Part shown: in pieces, positions 30,582 to 38,364 of the stretch
Layout of the letters: every line of letters starts with the position of its first letter
Numbering within the stretch: position 1 is the first letter of the stretch
From: Micromonospora sp. U21
GTDB lineage: Bacteria > Actinomycetota > Actinomycetes > Mycobacteriales > Micromonosporaceae
Direction: 5' to 3'
NCBI RefSeq assembly: GCF_018070045.1
Contig: NZ_JAGPYK010000020.1
Span: forward strand, 1-64,000
DNA: 64,000 nt
The notes under the pieces: model-generated
What the model was told of the DNA's origin: nothing
What the model saw: the letters and a program-made list of their open reading frames with translations, nothing else
The model's database searches: none
Program-made: the position numbers and the translations under genes

Positions 30582-31569
30582 CGAGGAACGCCGGGACTCC
30601 CTGGCCGACCAGGCCGCCGCCTGGGTCCCCCCGTGGGACCGCCCCCGCCCGCCCGCTCCCACCGTCTCCGAGTCGGACGAAGAAGCCGTCGCCGACGAAG
30701 AGCCCGTCACCGCCGAGTCGACCCCGCCTGTAACCGCCGAGTCGACCTCGCCCGTCACGGCCGAGTCGACTCCGCCTGTCACCGCCGAGTCGACCTTGCC
30801 GGTCACCAGCGAGCCGACCCCGGCGGAAGATCTTGGAGGCAAAGCGCCCCTCCACGGGCCGGAATCTTCCAAGATCGCGGAAGAGGTCGTTGCCGAGGAG
30901 GAGGCGGTCGCCGAGGGGGCCGGCGAGGCGGTCGCAGGGGAGAGCGTTGCTGGGGACGTACCCCCTCGGTCGGTTGTGGGGCGGCGGAGGGCGCCGGCCG
31001 CGCCGGAGCCGGCGCCGGAGTTGTCCGACGCCGAGCTGCGCGGCGCGTTGGAGGCGATCCTGCTGGTGGTCGACGAGCCGGTCAGCGAGTTGGTCCTGGC
31101 GCAGGTGCTGGAGCAGCCGGCCGAGCGGGTCGGGCCGATGCTCGACGAGATCGCCGCCGGCTACACCGCCGCCGGGCACGGTTTCGAGCTGCGCCGGGCG
31201 GCCGGCGGCTGGCGGCTGTACACGCGGCCGGAATACGCGACCTATGTCGAACGGTTCGTGTTGGACGGGCAGTCCGTACGACTGACCCAGGCGGCGCTGG
31301 AGACCCTCGCCGTGGTCGCCTACAAGCAGCCGGTGACCCGATCGCGCATTTCGGCCATCCGGGGTGTGAACTGCGACGGGGTCATCCGTACGCTGGTTAC
31401 CCGCGGCCTGGTCGAGGAGTGCGGCACCGAACCGGACAGCGGGGCGTTCCTCTACCGGACCACCACGCTGTTCCTCGAGAAACTCGGGCTGAACACCGTC
31501 GACGAGCTGCCGCCACTCGCACCCTTCCTGCCCGACGACGTAGAAGAGCTTGCCGATGCGACCCGATAA
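30574..31569 (+). CDS. scpB: segregation and condensation protein ScpB, with long N-terminal extension
   Basis: A 331-aa protein. Residues about 150-325 are the paired winged-helix ScpB core (AELRGALEAILLVVDEPVSE, LTQAALETLAVVAYKQPVTR, VNCDGVIRTLVTRGLVEECG). The first 150 residues are an acidic low-complexity extension with PVTAEST-type repeats and a palindromic DNA insert; typical ScpB has only about 190 residues. ATG 30574 has GAGGGGGAG upstream and overlaps scpA. The role in SMC loading is known for the family. Confidence 0.93.
   Translation: MSDEERRDSLADQAAAWVPPWDRPRPPAPTVSESDEEAVADEEPVTAESTPPVTAESTSPVTAESTPPVTAESTLPVTSEPTPAEDLGGKAPLHGPESSKIAEEVVAEEEAVAEGAGEAVAGESVAGDVPPRSVVGRRRAPAAPEPAPELSDAELRGALEAILLVVDEPVSELVLAQVLEQPAERVGPMLDEIAAGYTAAGHGFELRRAAGGWRLYTRPEYATYVERFVLDGQSVRLTQAALETLAVVAYKQPVTRSRISAIRGVNCDGVIRTLVTRGLVEECGTEPDSGAFLYRTTTLFLEKLGLNTVDELPPLAPFLPDDVEELADATR
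30712..30807 (+). repeat. 4 x 24-bp imperfect repeat in the scpB extension
   Basis: Four 24-bp units, each starting near GCCGAGTCGAC, encode TAESTPPV, TAESTSPV, TAESTPPV and TAESTLPV. The divergence at third positions shows they are older than the scpA repeats. Confidence 0.75.
30829..30876. repeat. REP-like palindromic insert inside scpB
   Basis: GATCTTGGA (30829-30837) and TCCAAGATC (30868-30876) form perfect 9-bp inverted ends around a 30-base GC-rich core. It sits in frame in the low-complexity N-terminal region and encodes about 16 residues unlike the flanking repeats. Small palindromic elements with GATCTTG ends are, from memory, common between genes in Micromonospora; I could not check copy number. 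Confidence 0.5.
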
Positions 31570-32326
31570 CCGTTCCCCGAAAACCGACGCCCCCGTCTAC
31601 GAGGGTGCCGAGCGCCTGCAGAAGGTGCTCGCCGCCGCAGGCGTGGGTTCCCGGCGTGCCTGCGAGGACCTGATCTTCCGCCGCCGCGTCACGGTGGACG
31701 GGCGCGTGGCCAAGCTCGGCGACAAGGTCGACCCAGCCACCGCCGTGATCCACGTGGACGGCGAGCGCCTCCAGGTCGACATTCGCCTGGTCTACGTGGC
31801 GATGAACAAGCCGCGCGGGGTGGTCACCACCATGGCGGACGACAAGGGCCGCAACGAGCTGGCCGAGTTCATCGGCAACCGGGTGGAGCAGCGGGTTTAC
31901 CACGTCGGGCGGCTCGACGCGGACAGCGAGGGCCTGCTGCTGCTCACCAACGACGGCACTCTCGCGCACAAGCTCATGCACCCCTCGTACGAGGTGCTGA
32001 AGACCTACCTCGCCGAGGTGGTCGGGCCGATCCCGCGCAACCTGAGCAAGCGGCTGCTGGCCGGCGTCGAGCTGGAGGACGGGCCGGTCAAGATCGACTC
32101 GTTCAAGGTGGTGGACACTCTGGGTAAGACCGCCCAGGTGGAGCTGAGCCTGCACGAGGGGCGCAAGCACATCGTCCGGCGGCTGATGGAGGAGGTCGGC
32201 CACCCGGTCACCCGGCTGGTGCGTACCTCGATCGGACCCATCCGGCTGGGTGACCTGCGTACCGGGCGGATCCGCCGGTTGACCAACGCCGAGGTCGCCG
32301 CGCTGTTCAACGCGGTGGGTGACTGA
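31556..32326 (+). CDS. rluB: RluB/RsuA-family 23S rRNA pseudouridine synthase
   Basis: A 256-aa enzyme with an N-terminal S4 RNA-binding domain (RLQKVLAAAGVGSRRACEDL) and a pseudouridine-synthase domain with the catalytic Asp in GRLDADSEGLLLLTNDG. The order scpA-scpB-rluB-cmk-der is the classic actinobacterial and firmicute arrangement. ATG 31556 is preferred over TTG 31550 because AGAAGAG then has 7-base spacing. The start lies inside the end of scpB. Confidence 0.93.
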   Translation: MRPDNRSPKTDAPVYEGAERLQKVLAAAGVGSRRACEDLIFRRRVTVDGRVAKLGDKVDPATAVIHVDGERLQVDIRLVYVAMNKPRGVVTTMADDKGRNELAEFIGNRVEQRVYHVGRLDADSEGLLLLTNDGTLAHKLMHPSYEVLKTYLAEVVGPIPRNLSKRLLAGVELEDGPVKIDSFKVVDTLGKTAQVELSLHEGRKHIVRRLMEEVGHPVTRLVRTSIGPIRLGDLRTGRIRRLTNAEVAALFNAVGD

Positions 32327-32518
32327 CCCCCGAGTTCGGGGTACGGCCTTCGGTAGGCTCCCGGACGGCCCGGACGCCGGCCGCGCTGGTGGCGCGGGTC
32401 GCGTCGCACGGCACCGCGCGCGGTGCGCGGCGAGCTGCGGGCATGATTGATGACGATGGACAACCGCTTGCGGCGCCAGCACCGGGCGATCCGCGAGGTA
32501 CGGGCTGAGGAGGACACG

Positions 32519-33199
32519 GTGGAGGAAAACGTACGGGCCGGGCGATGTGTGGTCGCTGTGGACGGGCCGTCCGGTTCGGGTAAGTCCACCGTCTCGCGGC
32601 GGCTCGCCGTTGGCATCGGTGCGCGCTACCTGGACACCGGGGCGATGTACCGGGCGATCACGTGGGCCGTGTTGCGCTCCGGCGTCGACCTCACCGACGG
32701 GGCGTCGGTGGCGAAGGTCGCCGGCGAGGTGGACCTGCGCATCGGCACGGACCCCCAGGGGTACGGCGTGACCGCAGACGGCGTGAGCGTGGACGCGGAG
32801 ATCCGCGGTCCCGAGGTGACCGGGGCGGTGTCCGCCGTCGCCGCGGTGCCGGCGGTCCGCGAGCTGCTGGTCGCCCGGCAGCGCGAGATGATCTCCAACG
32901 CCGGCCGGATGGTCGTCGAGGGTCGGGACATCGGCTCGGTCGTGGCGCCGGACGCCGACCTGAAGGTCTTCCTGACCGCCTCCGAGGCGGCCCGGGCGGC
33001 CCGGCGCAGCGCCGAGGACGCGGCCGACGTGGCCGCGACCGCGGCCGACCTGGCCCGCCGGGACCGGCTCGACTCCACCCGCAAGGTCAACCCGCTGGCG
33101 CAGGCGCCGGACGCGGTGGTGCTGGACACCACCGAGTTGGGCATCGACGAGGTCGTGGCCCGGCTGCGCGACCTGCTAACCGAACGGGGCGTGGCATGA
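32519..33199 (+). CDS. cmk: cytidylate kinase
   Basis: A 226-aa enzyme that phosphorylates CMP and dCMP. It has the P-loop VDGPSGSGKST (residues 14-24) and the family segments ARYLDTGAMYRAITWAVL and RMVVEGRDIGSVVAPDADLK. GTG 32519 is chosen: GAGGAGGA ends 4 bases upstream and the length is then standard; the ATGs 60-70 bases earlier add an atypical basic extension. der overlaps its stop (ATGA). Confidence 0.95.
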   Translation: MEENVRAGRCVVAVDGPSGSGKSTVSRRLAVGIGARYLDTGAMYRAITWAVLRSGVDLTDGASVAKVAGEVDLRIGTDPQGYGVTADGVSVDAEIRGPEVTGAVSAVAAVPAVRELLVARQREMISNAGRMVVEGRDIGSVVAPDADLKVFLTASEAARAARRSAEDAADVAATAADLARRDRLDSTRKVNPLAQAPDAVVLDTTELGIDEVVARLRDLLTERGVA

Positions 33200-34599
33200 C
33201 CGAGGGTGCTGGATGGGTCGAGCTGCGTGAGCCGGACGTCGCCGTCGAGGAGCCGTCCGGCCCGCAGCCGGTGGTGGCCGTCGTCGGTCGTCCCAACGTG
33301 GGCAAGTCCACGCTGGTCAACCGGATCATCGGCCGCCGGCAGGCGGTCGTCGAGGACATCCCCGGGGTGACCCGGGACCGGGTGCCGTACGACGCGCAGT
33401 GGAACGGCCGGGCGTTCACCGTGGTGGACACCGGCGGGTGGGAACCGGACGCGAAGGACCGGGCCGCGGCCATCGCGGCGCAGGCCGAAACCGCGGTGGT
33501 CACCGCGGACGTGGTGCTCTTCGTGGTCGACGCGATGGTGGGCTCCACCGACGTGGACGAGGCCGCGGTGAAGATGCTGCGGCGCAGCGCCAAGCCGGTG
33601 ATCCTGGTGGCGAACAAGGCCGACAACACCTCCATCGAGATGGAGGCCACCTCGCTGTGGTCGCTCGGCCTCGGCGAGCCGTTCCCGGTCTCCGCGCTGC
33701 ATGGGCGAGGCTCCGGCGACCTGCTGGACGCCATCCTCGCCGCCCTGCCCGAGGCGCCGGCGATCGTGGAGAACCGGCCGCGCGGGCCGCGCCGGGTCGC
33801 GCTGGTCGGCCGCCCCAACGTGGGCAAGTCCAGCCTGCTCAACCGGTTCTCCGGTGAGGAGCGGGCGGTCGTCGACTCGGTCGCCGGCACCACCGTCGAC
33901 CCGGTGGACAGCCTGGTCGAGATCGGCGGGCAGACCTGGCAACTGGTGGACACCGCCGGCCTTCGCAAGCGGGTCGGCAAGGCCAGTGGCACCGAGTACT
34001 ACGCCAGCCTGCGTACCGCCGCCGCCATCGAGGCCGCCGAGGTGGCCGTGGTCCTGCTGGACTCCAGCGAACCGATCAGCGAGCAGGACCAGCGGATCCT
34101 GTCGATGGTGACCGAGAGCGGCCGGGCCCTGGTCATCGCCTTCAACAAGTGGGACCTGGTCGACGCCGACCGCCGGTACTACCTGGACAAGGAGATCGAC
34201 CGGGAACTGCGCCGCATCCCCTGGGCGATCCGGCTGAACCTGTCGGCGATGACCGGCCGGGCCGTCGACAAGCTGGCCGCGGCGCTGAACAAGGCCCTCG
34301 CGAGCTGGGAGACCCGGGTGCCGACCGCGCACCTCAACCAGTGGCTGACCGCGCTGGTGCAGGCCACCCCGCACCCGGTGCGCGGTGGGCGGGCCCCGCG
34401 GATCCTGTTCGCCACCCAGGCCGGGGTGGCGCCGCCGCGGTTCGTGCTCTTCACCACCGGCCCGCTGGACGCCGGCTACCAGCGCTTCGTCGAGCGTAAG
34501 CTCCGCGAGGAGTTCGGGTACGAGGGCAGCCCGATCGAGATCTCGGTCCGCCCGCGGAAGAAGCTCGGGCCCGGCGGCCGGGGCAAGGCGCACGGCTGA
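33196..34599 (+). CDS. der: ribosome-associated GTPase Der (EngA)
   Basis: A 467-aa GTPase with two G domains in tandem: GRPNVGKSTLVNRIIG, DTGGW and NKAD in the first, then GRPNVGKSSLLNRFSG, DTAGLRK and NKWD in the second. A KH-like C-terminal domain follows. Der acts in 50S subunit maturation. It is the last gene of the core block, ending at a strong terminator 11 bases after the stop. Confidence 0.97.
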   Translation: MTEGAGWVELREPDVAVEEPSGPQPVVAVVGRPNVGKSTLVNRIIGRRQAVVEDIPGVTRDRVPYDAQWNGRAFTVVDTGGWEPDAKDRAAAIAAQAETAVVTADVVLFVVDAMVGSTDVDEAAVKMLRRSAKPVILVANKADNTSIEMEATSLWSLGLGEPFPVSALHGRGSGDLLDAILAALPEAPAIVENRPRGPRRVALVGRPNVGKSSLLNRFSGEERAVVDSVAGTTVDPVDSLVEIGGQTWQLVDTAGLRKRVGKASGTEYYASLRTAAAIEAAEVAVVLLDSSEPISEQDQRILSMVTESGRALVIAFNKWDLVDADRRYYLDKEIDRELRRIPWAIRLNLSAMTGRAVDKLAAALNKALASWETRVPTAHLNQWLTALVQATPHPVRGGRAPRILFATQAGVAPPRFVLFTTGPLDAGYQRFVERKLREEFGYEGSPIEISVRPRKKLGPGGRGKAHG

Positions 34600-34610
34600 T
34601 CTGTTCTTTA

Positions 34611-34648
34611 GAAAATGCCGGATGGGTCTTTGCCCATCCGGCATTTTC
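34611..34648 (+). terminator. intrinsic terminator after der
   Basis: GAAAATGCCGGATGGG (34611-34626) pairs perfectly with CCCATCCGGCATTTTC (34633-34648) around TCTTTG, followed by TT-rich sequence. It closes the core operon before tRNA-Pro. Confidence 0.95.
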
Positions 34649-34795
34649 TTGCCCTTCCTCCCACCTACCCTCCTAGGATGCCGTAGAGGTTGTGGGGTGG
34701 TTCGGTGGTGCCGCAACCCGGGTGGGGCCTGTGCGGAGGAGCGGGGGCTGCTGCGCTAAGCTGTATCGGCTGCCGCGGGGGAAACCACGCGGGGG

Positions 34796-34872
<77 letters not shown>

Positions 34873-34875
34873 CGA

Positions 34876-34916
34876 GAGGGTTTCCGCAGGTCAGAGCCTG
34901 TGGAAACCCTCGTTTT
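34876..34916 (+). terminator. terminator after tRNA-Pro
   Basis: GAGGGTTTCC (34876-34885) plus CAGG pairs with CCTG plus GGAAACCCTC (34902-34911); the loop is TCAGAG and TTTT follows at 34913. Confidence 0.85.
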
Positions 34917-35388
34917 CGTGATTGAGGTTGGTCAAGGCGTCTGTGTGCCGGGTGCTCGTGGAGCCCTTGACTCGGCGGATCCCTCGACCCTGCGGGTCCT
35001 AAAGCCTGCACTGCGGCCGGCCGGCCGGCCTGGCATCTTTCGTTCGGCCCTCGGCCCTCGGCCGTTGCGGTGGTCAACTGCTGGTCGTGCACGTTCCGGG
35101 ACCGGATGCCGTACTCCGAGGCGCCGAGGTTCAGGTCCGTCTTGCAGCAGCCTCCGGCTTTGCAGCCGACGGTGCGTTCGGATGACGCGTCACGGACCGC
35201 AAGGCGCAGGAATGCCACGAGGACTCCCTGCTGGCCAGCGGCGCGCCGGTGTGCGTGGACGATCATGGAAGCGGGCAACGAGTTCACTGTGCGAGTCGGG
35301 CAGGCCGCCGAGCGGTCGAGTCGCGAGAGCGCCCCCCGCCACCGATGGATAGGGTTGCTGGTCAACGCACGCACCGGGAAGGGGAGGG
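34917..35388. other. gene-free leader of the Wadjet island
   Basis: No convincing gene is present. The last 50 bases hold a possible -10 (TAGGGT near 35346) and the jetA RBS (GGGGAGGG just before 35389), so the operon promoter is probably here. The direct repetition GGCCCTCGGCCCTCGGCC near 35045 is simple-sequence. Confidence 0.4.
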
Positions 35389-36957
35389 ATGGCTGCAGCA
35401 GCATCAGGGCCCACGTTCGGGCTGGACGAGTTTGGTCTTGACGACCGGATGCGGCTGTTCGGCTACGTCACGGCCGATAATCGGTTCGCCTACCTGTGGC
35501 TGCTGCGCGCCTTCGACGCGGCGCGATCCAGCTACCAGGTCGTCCTCCACACCGCCGAGGTGGCCGCCGCGCTCGACGCGCTCCACCGGTCGAACCCCGA
35601 CTGCCCCGACCCGGCACAGCTGGAGCTGCCGCGGCTGCTCGACGCCCTGGTGGAATGGGGCGTGCTCGACCGCAGCCAGGATGGGACACGCGCGACGACG
35701 CTGGCCGAGTACCGCAACCGGCACTCGGTCTACCAGTTTACCGAGGCCGGCTACCGGGCCCACCGGGCAGTGGAGGCCGTGCTCTCGGCGACCATGGACG
35801 ACGCGACGCTGTCCCGGTTGGTCTTCGCCGACCTGTTGGCTGACCTGAAGGCGCTCGCGGTGGCCAACGACGCCGGCGACGCCGAGGAGGTCTACCGCAA
35901 GTTCAACCGGCTCGACCGGGCGTTGGCCGACATCGCCGAGCGGGCCGCCCGCTTCTACCACATGCTCGGTGACCTGGGCCGCACCAACGACGTACGGCCG
36001 GAGGCGTTTCTCGCCCACAAGGACGCTCTGCTGGCCCACCTGCGCGACTTCCACGACGAGCTGCAGCGTTACACCCCCCGGCTTCGCGAGGCGGTGCACG
36101 AGGTGGAGGCGACTGGCTTGGAGCGGCTGGTCGAGGCGGCGGCCGAGGCAGACGAGCGGCTGTTCCACACCCCGGTGGAGCGGCTGGAGGACTGGCGGCG
36201 CCGGTGGCGTGGGTTGCGATCGTGGCTGGCACCACCCTCGCCGGAGCAGAGTAGCGAGGCCGACCGGCTGGGCGACGCCACCATCGCGGCGATCGGCGAC
36301 GTGCTGGCGCTGCTGCGTCGGGTGACCGAGGCCCGCCGCGGCGGGGTGAGCCGGGAGTCGCAGCTGCGCCACCTGGCAGCGTGGTTCACCCAGGTTGCCA
36401 CGCAGGAGGCGGCGCACGCGCTCTTCGATGTGGTCTTCGGGCTCGGCGCACCCCGACACGTCGGCGTGGCACATCCGGATCCGGAGGCGATCGCCAGCCG
36501 GCTGTCGTGGTGGGAGGCGCCGGCGGTCGAGCTGTCCCGCACGCTGGTGGCGACCGGCCGTGCGCCGGGGCAGGGCAGGGGCCGGCCGGCCCGCCTGGAC
36601 CGTGGCGACGACCGCCGGCACAGGCTGCGCGGCGACCAACTGGCCCGGGAGCGGCGGCTGACCGACGCCGCCGCCGTGCTGGCCGCCGACGGCGTGACGA
36701 CCGGACACCGGCTGGACGAGCCGCAGGCACAGGTCCTGCTGCGGCTGCTCGACATCGCGCTCGCCGCCCGGGTCGGTGGCGCCGCCGCGGTGCCGTTGGC
36801 CGCGGCCGCCCACGGCGTCCGGCTCACCCTCACCCCGACGCCGGGACGGTTCAGCACGGTGTCCACCGCCGCCGGGCAGCTGCACCTCGATGGGTACGAG
36901 CTGACGGTCACCGCCGCGCAGCACACCGCCGTCCGCCGCGAGCTGGTGCCGGCATGA
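35389..36957 (+). CDS. jetA: Wadjet type II JetA (DUF2397, TIGR02677-like)
   Basis: This 522-aa protein is the first gene of a four-gene operon whose third gene is an SMC-like ATPase and fourth a Toprim protein. Its sequence (FGYVTADNRFAYLWLLRAFD, LDALVEWGVLDR, VYQFTEAGYRAHRAVE, FLAHKDALLAHLRDFHDELQ) matches the DUF2397 pattern. In Wadjet, JetA is the kleisin-like subunit that bridges the SMC heads. The family is assigned by pattern and operon context. The stop overlaps the jetB ATG. Confidence 0.88.
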   Translation: MAAAASGPTFGLDEFGLDDRMRLFGYVTADNRFAYLWLLRAFDAARSSYQVVLHTAEVAAALDALHRSNPDCPDPAQLELPRLLDALVEWGVLDRSQDGTRATTLAEYRNRHSVYQFTEAGYRAHRAVEAVLSATMDDATLSRLVFADLLADLKALAVANDAGDAEEVYRKFNRLDRALADIAERAARFYHMLGDLGRTNDVRPEAFLAHKDALLAHLRDFHDELQRYTPRLREAVHEVEATGLERLVEAAAEADERLFHTPVERLEDWRRRWRGLRSWLAPPSPEQSSEADRLGDATIAAIGDVLALLRRVTEARRGGVSRESQLRHLAAWFTQVATQEAAHALFDVVFGLGAPRHVGVAHPDPEAIASRLSWWEAPAVELSRTLVATGRAPGQGRGRPARLDRGDDRRHRLRGDQLARERRLTDAAAVLAADGVTTGHRLDEPQAQVLLRLLDIALAARVGGAAAVPLAAAAHGVRLTLTPTPGRFSTVSTAAGQLHLDGYELTVTAAQHTAVRRELVPA

Positions 36958-38348
36958 GCGCGGCCAGCGAGCGGACGCAGTCGACAACCGGTCACCGGTT
37001 CGCCGGCGACATCTCCGAGCTGGAATTGGCGGACTACCAGCGCGCCGTCCGGCTGGTCCTGCGCCACCCGTTGATCACGGCGACCTGGCCGGACGAGCGG
37101 GCGCTGCCCCGGGTACGCCGCTTCGCCGCCGCCCTGCGTCGGGATTTCGCCGAGGCCTTCGGCTACCGGCTGGAACTGCACGGCGCGACGGCCCGGCTGG
37201 TCCGGGTGTCCGACGGGCTCGACGCGACCCAGCCGGCGGTGTCCCGGACCGGGCGTCCGTTCGACCGGCAGCGCTACGCGTACCTGTCGTTGTGCCTGGC
37301 CGTGCTGGGCCGCGCCGGCATCCAGATCACCCTCAGCGAGCTGGCCGACTCAGTCGGCGGCGATGCGAACCGGATCACCGGCCTGGGGTTGAACCCGGAC
37401 CACGGGCCGGACCGGCGGGCGTTCGTCGACGCGGTGGGCTGGCTGGAGGAGCGCGGTGTGATCCGGCTGGCCGACGGTTCCAGCGCCGCCTGGGCCAGTG
37501 ACCCCGGCTCCGGCGAGGCACTGTACGACGTCGCGCGGGACGTGGTGTTCGCGCTGTTCCGGCCGACCCGCGTGCTGCAACACGTCGAGTCGGTGGCGGC
37601 GCTGCTCGACCGGACGATGGCCAGCAGCGGCAACGCCGAACGCCGGGCCGCCGCCCAGGCCGCCCGGCGGGCGGTGGTGGAGTCGCCGGTGGTCTATCAC
37701 GCCGACGTCGAGCCGATGGTCGCCAACCACCTGCGCGGGGCGGCGCTCGCCACCGACCTGGCCCGGCTGACCGGGCTTCGGGTGGAGCGACGCGCCGAGG
37801 GGGTGCTGTTGGTGGACACCGCCGGGTTCACCGGGGAGCGGTTCCCGGGCACCGGTTCGGTGGCGCAGGCGGCGGTGCTGCTGGTGGTGGAGATGACCGA
37901 CCGGATCGCCGACCCGGACGGCCGCCGGGTCAAGCGGCTCGCCCCGCCCGACCCGCTGAGCCGGCAGCAGGCGATGGTTGACCGGGTCGACGCCGGTCTG
38001 CCCACCGCCACCCTGGTGGTGCTGGACGACGCCGCCGCGGACCAGCCGTACCCGGTGGACGGTGGCGGCAACCCGGACGAGACCGATGGCGGCGGCCGGC
38101 TGCCGTTCATCACCGACAGTTTTCTCCGCGAGGCGGTCGGTGAGATTGTGCGCCGGTACGGTTCCGCGTTTGGGGCGCAATGGCACGCCGACCCGGAACG
38201 GTTGCGCACCGAGGCGGTGGCGCTGCTGGAGCGCTTCGGCGCGACCACCACCGTGCCGGGCGGGGTGCTGGTCCTGCCGTTGGCGGGCCGGTACCGCCAC
38301 ACCGTCGCCGCGGTCAGGCAACGCGCCTCCGCCGAAACCCTCTTCTGA
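36954..38348 (+). CDS. jetB: Wadjet type II JetB (DUF2398, TIGR02678-like)
   Basis: A 464-aa protein starting at the ATGA overlap with jetA. Segments such as LADYQRAVRLVLRHPLITAT, RQRYAYLSLCLAVLGRAGIQ-ITL and LREAVGEIVRRYGSAFG are typical of DUF2398. JetB is the KITE-like accessory subunit of the SMC complex. jetC begins 16 bases after its stop. No motif suggests an enzymatic activity. Confidence 0.88.
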   Translation: MSAASERTQSTTGHRFAGDISELELADYQRAVRLVLRHPLITATWPDERALPRVRRFAAALRRDFAEAFGYRLELHGATARLVRVSDGLDATQPAVSRTGRPFDRQRYAYLSLCLAVLGRAGIQITLSELADSVGGDANRITGLGLNPDHGPDRRAFVDAVGWLEERGVIRLADGSSAAWASDPGSGEALYDVARDVVFALFRPTRVLQHVESVAALLDRTMASSGNAERRAAAQAARRAVVESPVVYHADVEPMVANHLRGAALATDLARLTGLRVERRAEGVLLVDTAGFTGERFPGTGSVAQAAVLLVVEMTDRIADPDGRRVKRLAPPDPLSRQQAMVDRVDAGLPTATLVVLDDAAADQPYPVDGGGNPDETDGGGRLPFITDSFLREAVGEIVRRYGSAFGAQWHADPERLRTEAVALLERFGATTTVPGGVLVLPLAGRYRHTVAAVRQRASAETLF

Positions 38349-38364
38349 CCTCGGGAGGTAGATC

